Shown in pieces: positions 1 to 9,440 of a stretch of DNA of 64,000 nucleotides. The translations under genes and the position numbers were made by a program. Origin of the DNA: Pistricoccus aurantiacus (GTDB taxonomy: Bacteria; Pseudomonadota; Gammaproteobacteria; Pseudomonadales; Halomonadaceae); assembly GCF_007954585.1 (NCBI RefSeq), contig NZ_CP042382.1, positions 310,001-374,000 of the forward strand, in the 5' to 3' direction. The notes below the pieces were generated by a model, which did no database searches, had not been told where the DNA came from, and saw only the letters and a program-made list of their open reading frames with translations. Numbering within the stretch: position 1 is the stretch's first letter; every line of letters starts with the position of its first letter.

Positions 1-2
1 CC

Positions 3-122
3 TGGCAATCGCTGATCCAGGCACCGGAGGTTCGCGTCGTCTTCGACCAGGACGATGCGCCCAGCGATCTGGTAGAGCTTTCGTCGCAGCTTCAGGCGCT
101 GTCTTCTGGAGCGGAAAGCTGA
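3..122 (+). CDS. C-terminal fragment of an unrecognised protein
   Basis: An open frame enters from the left edge of the window and ends at TGA 120-122. It encodes about 39 residues ending ALSSGAES. The piece is hydrophilic and acidic and has no motif I recognise. Codon use looks like the host genes. It converges on sbcB, and the hairpin just downstream could serve both genes. The identity cannot be judged from this fragment. Confidence 0.5.
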   Translation, partial: WQSLIQAPEVRVVFDQDDAPSDLVELSSQLQALSSGAES

Positions 123-163
123 TCGCCAGGTCTTGACTTACCGGCAAGCTTACCCACCGACAA

Positions 164-196
164 AAGGCCCGGGACGCTCTCCAGGTTCCGGGCCTT
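164..196. terminator. Bidirectional rho-independent terminator
   Basis: Arms AAGGCCCGG (from 164) and CCGGGCCTT (to 196) can pair with an 11-15 base loop. A short T run follows on the plus strand (gctttt), and TTTTG follows on the minus strand. It lies between two convergent genes, so it probably ends both the partial gene at the left edge and the minCDE-sbcB operon. Confidence 0.75.
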
Positions 197-223
197 GCTT
201 TTCAGTAGGTTTTCGCCTTGCCG

Positions 224-1687
224 TCAGTCAAACGCCTGGGCCGGCATGATAGCTTCCACGTGCATGACCAGTTCCTCGAGAATCTGCCGTTGGCGATCGT
301 CCAGGGGCGCCTGATTAAGGCGCTCGATTTCCCGGGCGAAGCCCTTGAGGGTCAGGTTGGTGAGACTCGGATCGTTCATGCGTGCCCAGCGGAAGGCTTC
401 CCACTGGGCCTGCTCGTCGCCGCTCAGGGTATCCGGATAGCTGCGGGCACGGTAGCGAAAGAGCATCTCCTCCAGCCGTGGATCCTGGAAGGCGAATTTC
501 ATCTCGCCCAGCTCGGAAGGATCGCTATCCCGCACTCGCTGCATCTGCTGACGATCCGCCGCGGAGAAGAAGCCGCCGGAATAGAGCATCAGGTCCGGGT
601 CTTGAGAACCCTCGCCAAACCCCTCTGCAAAGACCTGGGCAACCTGACGCGCGGCATCGGGACGCGCCGCCAGGGTCTTCCAGTGGCGCTCGCAGGCCTC
701 CCGGTCCAGACCGAGACGCTCGGCGACCTCAGGAGTGACGGTGTTGATCGGCAGCAGCACCGGACTCTTGTTGATATGAATGACCTTGAGAGGAATGCGC
801 GTCTCGCCTTCCGGCAGATCCTCGGCGCCGACGAACACCCGAGCGCGGATCTGATCCACGTCGAGCTCGAAGAGCGGCGCCGGATCCACGGACAGATCGA
901 AGACGATCACCCCGTTAGGATTGGTGGGGTGCTCCGCCAGAGGCACCACCATGGCGCTGCATCCCCGGCTGGCGGGATAGCGCCGCGACACGTGCAGCAT
1001 CGGCTTGCGAGTGACGATATCGATCTGCTGGGTCACGAAACGCTTGTTGCGCAGCTTGAGCAGATACTCGAAAAAGGCAGGATTGCGGGTCTTTAACAGA
1101 CGCGCCAGAGCAATGGTGGCACGCACGTCCGCCAAGGCGTCGTGAGCCCCCGCATGCTCGATACCGTTGGCCTGGGTCAGATGCTCGAGCTTGAAGCTGG
1201 GGGAGCCGTCTTCCCGGTTCGGCCACTCGATACCTTCCGGGCGCAGCGCGTGATAGGCGCGCACCGCGTCGATCAGGTCCCAGCGGGAATTGCCGCTCTG
1301 CCATTCCCGGGCGTAGGGATCGATGAAGTTGCGGTAGAAGAGATGCCGACTGACCTCGTCATCGAAGCGCAGGCTGTTGTAGCCCAGGCTGCAGGTACCC
1401 GGCTGGCTCATCAGCGCATTGATGGCGCCGGCGAACTCCGCTTCCGGCACGCCGCGCCGCCGCGCCTGCTGAGGCGTGATACCGGTGATCAGGCAGGCGT
1501 CGGGGTGCGGCAGGTAATCGTCCGCCAGCTTGCAGTAGAGCATCACCGACTCATCGATCTCGCGAAACTCGCTGTCGGTGCGAATGGCGGCGAACTGTAC
1601 CGGGCGATCCCGCCGCGGGTCCGCACCGAAGGTCTCGTAATCATGCCACAGGAAGCTAGCGGGTGCGCCGTTGTCGGGCTGCGCCAT
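224..1687 (-). CDS. sbcB: Exodeoxyribonuclease I
   Basis: Single-strand-specific 3'-5' exonuclease (ExoI) used in mismatch repair and recombination. The 487 residues match the usual family length of about 475. The DEDD exonuclease domain starts with HDYETFG (Asp16, Glu18), followed by GYNSLRFDDEV and a late HDALADV motif. The C-terminal half is the ExoI SH3-like and helical extension. ATG is preceded by GGAGAG. The gene lies 20 bp behind minE on the same strand and is probably the last gene of a minCDE-sbcB transcript. Confidence 0.96.
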   Translation of the reverse strand: MAQPDNGAPASFLWHDYETFGADPRRDRPVQFAAIRTDSEFREIDESVMLYCKLADDYLPHPDACLITGITPQQARRRGVPEAEFAGAINALMSQPGTCSLGYNSLRFDDEVSRHLFYRNFIDPYAREWQSGNSRWDLIDAVRAYHALRPEGIEWPNREDGSPSFKLEHLTQANGIEHAGAHDALADVRATIALARLLKTRNPAFFEYLLKLRNKRFVTQQIDIVTRKPMLHVSRRYPASRGCSAMVVPLAEHPTNPNGVIVFDLSVDPAPLFELDVDQIRARVFVGAEDLPEGETRIPLKVIHINKSPVLLPINTVTPEVAERLGLDREACERHWKTLAARPDAARQVAQVFAEGFGEGSQDPDLMLYSGGFFSAADRQQMQRVRDSDPSELGEMKFAFQDPRLEEMLFRYRARSYPDTLSGDEQAQWEAFRWARMNDPSLTNLTLKGFAREIERLNQAPLDDRQRQILEELVMHVEAIMPAQAFD

Positions 1688-1707
1688 GGGAGACTCTCCG
1701 GCCAGGT

Positions 1708-1959
1708 TCAGCTCTTGGGCAGCGTCACGTTGAGCTCGAGCACGGAACAGTCGTCGTCTCGGTCCAGGCTGATATTGATCGCATCCCGGTCCACCTGCAC
1801 GTAGCGCCGGATCACCTCCAGCAGCTCGCGCTCCAGCATGGGCATATAGTCCGGTTGATCCCGCTGACTACGCTGATGCGCAACGATGATCTGCAAGCGC
1901 TCCTTGGCAACCGAAGCGGTCTGTTTACGCTCTCCCTTGAGGAAATCCAGCAGTTTCAA
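1708..1959 (-). CDS. minE: Cell division topological specificity factor MinE
   Basis: MinE drives MinD off the membrane and sets up the pole-to-pole oscillation that confines MinC inhibition of FtsZ to the poles. The 83 residues are normal for the family. The N-terminal membrane and MinD-contact segment begins MKLLDFLKGER, and the middle holds the typical ARERLQII-like helix (here AKERLQIIVAHQRS). The start overlaps the minD stop by 4 bases (ATGA), so translation is coupled. Confidence 0.96.
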   Translation of the reverse strand: MKLLDFLKGERKQTASVAKERLQIIVAHQRSQRDQPDYMPMLERELLEVIRRYVQVDRDAINISLDRDDDCSVLELNVTLPKS

Positions 1960-2774
1960 TTTCGGCCTCCTCCGAACATGCGGCTTAGCAGGCTCTTTTT
2001 CTGGTATTCGTGAAAACGCAGCGGCACGTCCTCGCCAAGCAAGCGAGACACGGTGTCCGTATAGGCCTGCCCCGCGTCGCTTTTCATGTCGTGAGTCACT
2101 GGCACCCCTTGGTTGGAGGCGCGCAGCACCGCATCGGACTCTGGAATCAGGCCGATCAGATTGATCGACAGTATTTCGCGGATGTCCTCGAGATTGAGCA
2201 TATCACCCATGTTCACCCGGGAAGGATTGTAGCGAGTGACCAGCAGATGCTCCTTCACCGGATCCAGGCCGTGCTCGGCACGGCGCGTCTTCGAGGCCAG
2301 AAGCCCCAGAATCCGATCGGAATCTCGCACGGAAGAGACTTCCGGATTGGAAACGACGATGGCCTCGTCCGCGTAGTACATGGCCAGCTGGGCACCACGT
2401 TCGATACCTGCTGGGGAATCGCAGATAATGTAATCGAAGTCTTTCCCCAGGGTTTCGAGAATCTTCTCGACACCTTCCGTGGTCAGGGCATCCTTATCCC
2501 GAGTCTGGGAAGCGGGAAGAATATGCAGGTTGTCGACGCGCTTGTCGCGAATCAATGCCTGATTGAGATTCGCCTCGCCCTGAATCACGTTGACCAGATC
2601 GTAGACCACTCGACGTTCGCAGCCCATGATCAGATCGAGATTGCGCAAGCCCACGTCAAAATCCACCACCACTGTCTTTTTGCCGCGCAGCGCCAGCCCG
2701 GTGGCAATGGCCGCAGCGCTTGTTGTCTTGCCGACCCCACCTTTTCCTGAGGTCACTACTATGATCTTGGCCAA
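1956..2774 (-). CDS. minD: Septum-site-determining ATPase MinD
   Basis: Membrane-associated ATPase of the ParA/MinD family that recruits MinC and is regulated by MinE. The 272 residues include the deviant Walker A GKGGVGKTT near residues 10-18, switch region SPAGIE, and a C-terminal amphipathic membrane-targeting helix (KKSLLSRMFGGG). It is the middle gene of minCDE: minC lies 47 bp upstream and minE overlaps its stop. Confidence 0.97.
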   Translation of the reverse strand: MAKIIVVTSGKGGVGKTTSAAAIATGLALRGKKTVVVDFDVGLRNLDLIMGCERRVVYDLVNVIQGEANLNQALIRDKRVDNLHILPASQTRDKDALTTEGVEKILETLGKDFDYIICDSPAGIERGAQLAMYYADEAIVVSNPEVSSVRDSDRILGLLASKTRRAEHGLDPVKEHLLVTRYNPSRVNMGDMLNLEDIREILSINLIGLIPESDAVLRASNQGVPVTHDMKSDAGQAYTDTVSRLLGEDVPLRFHEYQKKSLLSRMFGGGRN

Positions 2775-2821
2775 GATAAGCGTCCTGTGACTAAAAATGT
2801 AATGCTTGCGTTAACGACTGA

Positions 2822-3556
2822 TTAACCATTTAGCGGTGAGATTGTCAATTGATCGTCGCTCAAACGCACCTGTACCGAGCGTCCCAACAGTTGCGGCTCG
2901 ATATCTTCCATGCGCTTGTAGTTTCCCGCTACGGACAGCAACTCCGCGTTCAACTCATGACAGAAAATCCCCGCCTGAGTATCACCGAGGATGCCCGCCA
3001 GCGCGCGACCGCGCAGCGGGCCGTAAACGTGTACGCTGCCGGCAGCCAACACTTCGGCTCCGGCATTCACCGCGCCGACCACCACCAGGTCGCCGCTCTG
3101 AGCGCTCAGCTGCTGCCCGGAGCGCACCGTACCGCGAAACACCCGACCACCGCTGACGGCGCTAGATGCGTCGATTTTTGCAACCACCGGCGGCTCGACC
3201 GGCGTGACGCTCTCGAGCTCCCGAGAACGGATCTCCTGAGGCGGAAACCAGCCCAGCCCCAACGCCCAGGCGGACTGCTTGACGGGTTCCGCCCCGCCGC
3301 GCACGGCCACAGGCAATAGTTTGTGATCACGACACACCGCGCAGATACGCTCGAGGGCGAGGTGCGTTTCCTTGAGTTTTTCCACGCCGAGGACTACCGG
3401 CGTGTGTTGAAAGAACGCGGGGGACCGATTCAGTTTATCGGTCAGCTGGCTCCGAATATGCTCGGGATCGGCGCTGGTCAATTCCATGACCGTCATGGGC
3501 AGCATACCGCCCTTAAAGGTAAATGCCATGCTTGTCCTGTCCAGATTAAGACCCAT
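2822..3556 (-). CDS. minC: Septum-site-determining protein MinC
   Basis: Inhibitor of FtsZ ring assembly, activated by MinD. The 244 residues show an N-terminal MinC_N domain (FTFKGGMLPMTVMEL) and the C-terminal beta-helix domain with GRVFRGTVRSGQ and VHVYGPLRGRALAG. The ATG at 3556 has GGAG about 8 bases upstream. A second ATG at 3529 (MAFTFKGG) with AGGAC upstream is an equally possible start. It is the first gene of the min operon. Confidence 0.95.
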   Translation of the reverse strand: MGLNLDRTSMAFTFKGGMLPMTVMELTSADPEHIRSQLTDKLNRSPAFFQHTPVVLGVEKLKETHLALERICAVCRDHKLLPVAVRGGAEPVKQSAWALGLGWFPPQEIRSRELESVTPVEPPVVAKIDASSAVSGGRVFRGTVRSGQQLSAQSGDLVVVGAVNAGAEVLAAGSVHVYGPLRGRALAGILGDTQAGIFCHELNAELLSVAGNYKRMEDIEPQLLGRSVQVRLSDDQLTISPLNG

Positions 3557-3779
3557 GGCCGGACTCCAGGTCGGATGATAAAAAGGGTAACGCTAAGCGA
3601 GGCGAGGCGCCTGTGCAACTGGTCATAAAACCATCCTTCTATTGTGTCAGTGTCTGCGCCATAAGGCACGTATCGCTGGTCGAGAACGAGATACTTTCGC
3701 CCTCGAACCGCGCATGCTTATATAGAGGCTTTGCGCGTTTTCATCGACTTACTTACCGTTCGCGCTGCCAGGAGGGTCA

Positions 3780-6605
3780 ATGTCAGGTTGGATTCGTCGT
3801 TTACTGGGCCCGCGATGGCAACATCCCGATGCTCAGGTACGCCAGCAGGCCACGCAACGTCTCGATGCGAACAAGCCCAAGGATCGCCAACATCTGGAGC
3901 AGCTTGCTCTGGATAAGGATGCCAGCGTACGCCACGCAGCTCTGGCGCTACTCAAGGATCCTTATCGGCTGCTTGCGCTGATGCATGAGAAAGCCACGCC
4001 GGAACTTCGTCAGCGCCTGGCAGCGCTGCTATGCCGAGGCGATGAAGGGCTTGAGCTGTCGGAAAGACGCGGGCTGATAGATACGCTGGACGATCCGCTG
4101 CTGCTCGCTACCATTGCCTTCGAGGGCGACAATCAGCAGCTGCGTCTCGACGCCTTGGCGCGGCTCGACGATGAAGCCATGCTGATTCGTCAAGCCTGCG
4201 ACAACGGTATCGCAGCGGTGCGTCACGCAGCTGCCGAGCGGGTCGAAAGCGATGAAGGGCTTGCCCATCTGGCTCGCTACGCCAGGCGCGATCGACAGGT
4301 CTCACGTCGTGCCAGGGAGCGCCTCGATCAGCGGCGTGAGGACGCCGCTCAGGTCGAAGCGGCGCAGCATAACCGCGAACGCCTGCTGGAATCTCTGGAA
4401 CAGCTGGGCCGGCAAGCCTGGGAGCCGCTGTATGCGGGGCGCTATCGTCATCTGGTGCGCCAGTGGAAAGCCCTCGAGGACTGGCCGGATAACGATCAGT
4501 TGCAACGCTACCAGAACGCCTGTCTCGCATGCCGCAAGACCCTGACGGATCACGAGGCCCAAGCGCATAGTCAACAGACGGCCCGGCAACAGCGCGAGGA
4601 GGCGGACCGTACCCGCCGAACCCTACTGAACGCACTGCAGGAAAGCCTGGAGAACCTGCGCAAGAGCGACAGGATCAGCGCTCAGGATCTGCATAGCCTG
4701 GCGGCTCAGAAACGTCTGCTGGCCGATCGCTGGCAGGATCTGTCCGATCGCCATCCCCCGGAGGCCGAACTGCAACGACACTACAACGCTATTCTCGAGG
4801 AACATGAGCGTATCGCCCAAGCCTGGGAGCGGCAGGAGCGGCAAGCTCCTCTCCTCGAACAGGCGTTGGGAAACGACGATATGACCGCCATTCACCAGAC
4901 ATTGGAGGCGTGCGCCTGGCCGGATACGCTGCCCCCGACCCACTTGCTCGAACGGGCACGTAGGCGTGTTACCGGCGCGGGTATCACGCCGGCGGATACC
5001 CAGGCTCTGGCAACGCATATCGATGAGGAGTTGGCCACCCTCGAGCAGCATCTGGCGCGAGGCAGATTCAAGCTTGCCAATCGCGCGCATCAATACCTGC
5101 GCAGCCAGCTCGACAGCGCGCCACAGGAAATCCAGCAGCGATATACACCGTCCTTCAAGCGGCTGGGTGCGCAGCTTGCGGAGCTTCGAGACTGGCGTGG
5201 TTTCGTGGCGGCGCCCAAACGCGACCAGCTATGCAAGGCACTAGAGGCCTTGTCCGAGGACCAGTCGTTGAGCGATGCCATGCTCGATCATCGCCATCGC
5301 CAACTGGTCAAGGAATGGAAGGAACTCGATGACGCCGCCGCCAATCGCGAAAAGTCTCAGCGCTTTCGTGCCGCCTCGGATCGGATTCACGAGCGACTGA
5401 AGGGTTGGCGCGAATCTCTCGACCAACAGCGTGAACTCAATCAGCAGGCTCGCGAAGCCTTGTGCGAACAGCTTGAAGCTCTGCTGGCCTCCCCGGATGA
5501 CAGCGCCGATCCGGACGCCCTGCGCGAAATTCGCAACCGGGCTCGGGAACAATGGCGCTACCATTCACCGATCCCCCGCCAACAGGCCGCCGCCCAAGGC
5601 CGGCGTTTCCGACAGATCATGCACGGTTTGCAGGCGCTGATCGATCAGCGCGCCCGGCAGATCGCCGAGGCCAAACGTGAGCTGCTTGCTCAGGCCCAGG
5701 CGCTGGAAACCTCGTCCCTGGACGCCGGTCAGCGCGCGGAACAGGCCAAGACCTTGCAGCGCCGATGGCGGGAGCTGGGTCGCGCGCCCAAAGGGGAAGA
5801 GCAAACTCTCTGGCATGAATTTCGACGGCTGTGCGATCGAATCTTTGCCGGCCGCGATGCGCAGCGCGAAAACCATGCCCAACTGGCCAAGGAACGCCTG
5901 GACGCCATGCAAGCCTTGATCGATCGCCTGGACATCTGGCAGCCGAGTGCCTATCAGGATCACAGGATACTGGCAGAATTTCAGGCGGAGGCGGAGACAC
6001 TCGAACCACTGCCGGCGGGACGCCGGACAACAGGCATGCGCAAGCGCTGGACCGGTATTCTGCGAGCCCGGCGCGATCAACTGCAGCAGTTGGCGGTAGG
6101 CGAAGAAGTCAGCCGCTGGCAAGCCCTGCAGGAACTGCTCCAGGCACATCTGGAGGCGGATCAGGCCGCCTTGAACGGCGAGTTGCCGCCTGAGGTTTCA
6201 CCGATTTCAGCGCTCCAAGGCGATATGCGCTGGGCTCACGAGCAGCGCAATGACGCCCGTAGAGGGCTTGGTGACAAGGATCGAGCCCAGTTGGATGCAG
6301 AGGTCGAAGACAGGCTGCAACGGCTACGTATCCATCTGGCGGTGCTTGCGGGTTACCGAATCCCGCCGGAGGACGAACCCCTGCGTCTGGCAGTACAGGT
6401 CGAGCGGATCAACAAGGGGCTGGGGCGCGAACACGATTTTTCTCAAGAAAGCCTGCCCTCGGATGGCCTACCCCAAGAGCTACACCGTGTACTGCGCGAA
6501 CTACTGGCCACCGGGCCGATATCCACTGGTCTTTGGGAACGCGAGGCGGTAGAGCTCAATGCGGCATTGCATCATCTCCTTGCCCAGTCGTCGCACCGAT
6601 CCTGA
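3780..6605 (+). CDS. DUF349-repeat protein
   Basis: A 941-residue protein, mostly charged alpha helix, with several DUF349 repeats recognisable by W-K-x-L and RFR/F-R-x-x-D-x-I patterns (for example LVRQWKALEDW, LVKEWKELDD, LQRRWRELGRAPKGEEQTLWHEFRRLCDRIF). The first 150 residues look like HEAT-type helical repeats (RHAALALL, VRHAAAERV). There is no signal peptide or membrane segment, so it is probably cytosolic. The start has a strong AGGAGGG site. It is divergent from minC. The function of the family is not settled, and none is assigned here. Confidence 0.85.
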   Translation: MSGWIRRLLGPRWQHPDAQVRQQATQRLDANKPKDRQHLEQLALDKDASVRHAALALLKDPYRLLALMHEKATPELRQRLAALLCRGDEGLELSERRGLIDTLDDPLLLATIAFEGDNQQLRLDALARLDDEAMLIRQACDNGIAAVRHAAAERVESDEGLAHLARYARRDRQVSRRARERLDQRREDAAQVEAAQHNRERLLESLEQLGRQAWEPLYAGRYRHLVRQWKALEDWPDNDQLQRYQNACLACRKTLTDHEAQAHSQQTARQQREEADRTRRTLLNALQESLENLRKSDRISAQDLHSLAAQKRLLADRWQDLSDRHPPEAELQRHYNAILEEHERIAQAWERQERQAPLLEQALGNDDMTAIHQTLEACAWPDTLPPTHLLERARRRVTGAGITPADTQALATHIDEELATLEQHLARGRFKLANRAHQYLRSQLDSAPQEIQQRYTPSFKRLGAQLAELRDWRGFVAAPKRDQLCKALEALSEDQSLSDAMLDHRHRQLVKEWKELDDAAANREKSQRFRAASDRIHERLKGWRESLDQQRELNQQAREALCEQLEALLASPDDSADPDALREIRNRAREQWRYHSPIPRQQAAAQGRRFRQIMHGLQALIDQRARQIAEAKRELLAQAQALETSSLDAGQRAEQAKTLQRRWRELGRAPKGEEQTLWHEFRRLCDRIFAGRDAQRENHAQLAKERLDAMQALIDRLDIWQPSAYQDHRILAEFQAEAETLEPLPAGRRTTGMRKRWTGILRARRDQLQQLAVGEEVSRWQALQELLQAHLEADQAALNGELPPEVSPISALQGDMRWAHEQRNDARRGLGDKDRAQLDAEVEDRLQRLRIHLAVLAGYRIPPEDEPLRLAVQVERINKGLGREHDFSQESLPSDGLPQELHRVLRELLATGPISTGLWEREAVELNAALHHLLAQSSHRS

Positions 6606-6622
6606 CAGCATTCCATAAAAAA

Positions 6623-6645
6623 GCGCGGGACCATAAGTCCCGCGC
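6623..6645 (-). terminator. Rho-independent terminator of phaB
   Basis: A perfect 9-bp stem, GCGCGGGAC / GTCCCGCGC, has a 5-base loop. On the minus strand it is followed by TTTTTTATGG. It lies just downstream of phaB and also separates it from the convergent DUF349 gene. Confidence 0.85.
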
Positions 6646-6678
6646 CAGTGCTTTCCATGATTATCGATAAACGGAAGA

Positions 6679-7425
6679 TCAGCCCATGAATTGACCGCCA
6701 TTGATATCCAGGTTGGCCCCGGTAATAAAGCCGGATTCCTTGTGCGCCAGAAACGCCACGGCTCGGGCAATTTCTTCCGGGGTACCGTAACGCTTGACCG
6801 GAATGGATTCTCGGATGGCCTCACGCACCTTTTCAGGAATCTTCATGATCATGTCCGTGGCGATATAGCCCGGCGATAGCGTATTGACGGTAATCCCCTT
6901 GGTAGCGGTCTCCTGAGCCAAGGCCATGGTCAAGCCGTGCATCCCTGCTTTAGCCGCGGAATAGTTGACCTGGCCGAACTGACCCTTGCGGCCATTGATG
7001 GAAGAGATATTAACGATGCGTCCGTATCCATCGTCGAGCATGTCGTTGATCACGCTGCGGCAAGTATTGAAGGCGCTGGTGAGGTTGGTATCCAGCACTT
7101 CCTGCCACTGCTCGAAGGTCATCTTCTTCATGGTCGTATCGCGCGTGATACCAGCACAGTTGACCAGTACGCTGATCTTTCCATGCTTGTCGCGAATTTC
7201 CTTGACTGCCTCTTCACAGGATTCAAGACTGGTGATCTTGGCGCCGGAAATATCGATGTTATCGAAGCCATCCGACTTCTGCTGCTCTAGCCATTTCTGA
7301 GCTTTTTCCGGATTATTATAGCCTGCGATGACTTGGTATCCCTCCTTGGCCATGAAGCGACAGATTTCGGAACCAATACCACCGGTGCCTCCGGTAATCC
7401 AAGCGACAGGTGCTGTACTTGTCAT
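6679..7425 (-). CDS. phaB: Acetoacetyl-CoA reductase
   Basis: NADPH-dependent short-chain dehydrogenase reducing acetoacetyl-CoA to (R)-3-hydroxybutyryl-CoA for polyhydroxybutyrate synthesis. The 248 residues are typical. The cofactor motif GGTGGIG is near the N-terminus, and the catalytic Ser-Tyr-Lys set lies in NISSINGRKGQFGQVNYSAAK. The segment LSPGYIATDM is the usual SDR cap. I chose the ATG at 7425 because GGGGGAT precedes it; an upstream in-frame ATG at 7464 would add 13 poorly conserved residues. No phaA or phaC is adjacent. Confidence 0.9.
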   Translation of the reverse strand: MTSTAPVAWITGGTGGIGSEICRFMAKEGYQVIAGYNNPEKAQKWLEQQKSDGFDNIDISGAKITSLESCEEAVKEIRDKHGKISVLVNCAGITRDTTMKKMTFEQWQEVLDTNLTSAFNTCRSVINDMLDDGYGRIVNISSINGRKGQFGQVNYSAAKAGMHGLTMALAQETATKGITVNTLSPGYIATDMIMKIPEKVREAIRESIPVKRYGTPEEIARAVAFLAHKESGFITGANLDINGGQFMG

Positions 7426-7837
7426 GGTTATCCCCCTGATAGCCGACAGATTTAAAGCTGGCAAGTCGTATTAAACACCAACCTTCAAGAACGCGAATAC
7501 CGACAACCGGCATTCACCTGCAGTATGGACCGAGACAAGGCTGATTGGCGAATCCTTGTTTCATTCCACCTGTTTTCCTATGACTCGAGTGTAACTTCTT
7601 CTCGCAGAAACGCTAAAATATATCAGAATCTCTAGGATTATCGTTTAGCAACTGCTTACGTGAAGTTAGCTTAAGAAAGATACTCTTGTAAAATTTTCAG
7701 TTCTATCTCTCGTCTTTCTACGACCGTTTTTCTAATCCTTTTCTAAAACAATGCGTAAAATACCCACACGTAAATAATTAGAGGAATAACTAAAAATGAC
7801 GTATAGACCCCTTTAAGGGTAGACACTACCACTTGAA
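7426..7837. other. AT-rich intergenic region upstream of phaB
   Basis: About 410 bp without a convincing gene, clearly more AT-rich than the flanking genes. It must hold the phaB promoter, but I cannot pick one confidently. A small palindrome, ACCCCTTTAAGGGT, lies near 7808-7821, just beyond the original stop codon of the DUF3465 gene, and might act as a weak terminator for it. A six-codon frame after AGGAATAAC at 7798 is too short to call. Confidence 0.5.
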
Positions 7838-7867
7838 TTATTGATACGTTTTTCCTGCATGTCTTAA

Positions 7868-9440
7868 CCCGGATATTGCACCGGGCCGGCCAGACGCTCC
7901 CAGATTCCAGGCTCGGTGGGGATGATGGCGATCGGGGTTGAGATTGGCTATTTCTTGATCAATTTCCTGGCTTCAGGGCGCACTTCCCCCAACCCCCATG
8001 TCTTTTCTGTGCCGGGGACAGCACGCTGCGACGCTATCCCGGCACCAACTTGCTGGCCAGCGTCAGGAAAAGGTCTTGCTCGGGATACTGGCTGCTCAGC
8101 ATCAACCGGATAGTGCGCGTGTTGCGGGTAATGACGGCGCCGATCTTCAGCAGCTTCAGGCGGATGGTGTTGACCTGGGCTTGGGCGAAGGCGGTGCGTT
8201 TGAGGTAAACCCGACGCATCCGTTCCAGCAGCAGGTAGGCCAGCCCCGAGAGCAGCAGCCGGTACTGGTTGGGCCACCACTCGTGACAACTGGTGCGGTC
8301 GGAGAACAGGAACTGCTGCTCCTTGATGCGGTTCTCCATCTCGCCCCGGGCGCAGTAGCGATTATCGTAGAGCCATTCGGCGCTGCAACCCCGCAGGTTG
8401 GTGACCACATAGCGGGTGTTGAAGCCGCGCCGTGTGGTCTCGGACTTGACGATCACCTGTCGTCGGCGTTTGTTCCAACTGCCGGCGGCGTACTTGATGA
8501 AGCCGAAGACACGCTGCTTCTCCCAGGTCTTCTCGAAGCGGATGGCCGACGCGTAGTCGATGTCTAGAGCCAGCTTGGCCAGGCGCTGGTTGCCGGCGAT
8601 GCCGATGATGTAATCGACGCCGTGGCGGTCGCACCAATTGAGGATCAGCGGGCGGCAGAAGCCGCTGTCGCCACGGAAGACGATCTTCACATCGGGCCAT
8701 GCCTGGCGCAGCCGCCGGACCAGCAGAGCGAGGATGGCACCGGCGTGGTGAGCGGCATCCAGCGAGGCCGGGCGCAGGTAGCTGACCAGCAGCTGATCAC
8801 CACAGAACACGAACAGCGGCAGGAAGATGTAATGGTCGTAGTAGCCGTTGAAGTGCCGCCCGAGCTGCTGGCCGTGCACCCGGTCATCGGTGGCATCGAA
8901 GTCGAGGTAGAGCGGCTTCTTGGGCGGCTGCCGGAACGAACGGATGAACTGCTCGATCATCTCCTCGTGGATGGCGACCGCCCAATCCCGGCCGGCCTGC
9001 TGTTCGAAGCGACACAGGGTCGACTGGCTGGCCAGCACGCCATCAGTATTGACGGCGGTCTGTAGGGCGATGTCATGACGCAGGGCATGGTGGTCGTTGA
9101 GATCTTCATAGCCCATCGCCAGGCCGAACACGCGTTGCCGGACCAGAGTTTCGGTGCGATGCAGGCAGCGCTGCGGGTCACGATCATCGCTGATCCGGCG
9201 GGCGACGGCGCGAGTCAGGCCCACCTCACGATCCATCTGCCGCAGCAGCAGGATGCCGCCGTCGGAGGTGACGTCACCGCCATCGAAGCTGGCGAGGATC
9301 TGACGGCCTTTGCAGCGTGGAAAGGCGGCGGTCGGCGTGGTACATTTTGTCATGGCGGCTGAGTCGGTTGGTTCTTGTATAGGAGCTTGAATTATAACCG
9401 ATTTTCAGCCGCTTTTTGCATGTCTGGTGCAATATCCGGG
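7868..9440 (-). mobile_element. IS1380-family insertion sequence, 1573 bp
   Basis: Terminal inverted repeats CCCGGATATTGCACC (7868-) and GGTGCAATATCCGGG (to 9440) match over 15 bp. TTAA is found on both sides (7864-7867 and 9441-9444), consistent with a 4-bp target duplication. One transposase gene fills the element on the minus strand. The element looks complete. Confidence 0.9.
8034..9353 (-). CDS. IS1380-family transposase
   Basis: A 439-residue DDE transposase. Family features seen are the N-terminal FDGGDVTSDGGILLL, the first catalytic Asp in LYLDFDATDD, the second in IVFRGDSGF, and the late Glu region AEWLYDNRYCARGEMENRIKEQ. Length and motifs are normal, with no frameshift, so it may be active. 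Confidence 0.92.
   Translation of the reverse strand: MTKCTTPTAAFPRCKGRQILASFDGGDVTSDGGILLLRQMDREVGLTRAVARRISDDRDPQRCLHRTETLVRQRVFGLAMGYEDLNDHHALRHDIALQTAVNTDGVLASQSTLCRFEQQAGRDWAVAIHEEMIEQFIRSFRQPPKKPLYLDFDATDDRVHGQQLGRHFNGYYDHYIFLPLFVFCGDQLLVSYLRPASLDAAHHAGAILALLVRRLRQAWPDVKIVFRGDSGFCRPLILNWCDRHGVDYIIGIAGNQRLAKLALDIDYASAIRFEKTWEKQRVFGFIKYAAGSWNKRRRQVIVKSETTRRGFNTRYVVTNLRGCSAEWLYDNRYCARGEMENRIKEQQFLFSDRTSCHEWWPNQYRLLLSGLAYLLLERMRRVYLKRTAFAQAQVNTIRLKLLKIGAVITRNTRTIRLMLSSQYPEQDLFLTLASKLVPG

Noticed and set aside
7798-7818. Six-codon leader peptide after AGGAATAAC
   Set aside because: Too short to distinguish from chance, and no attenuated gene follows.
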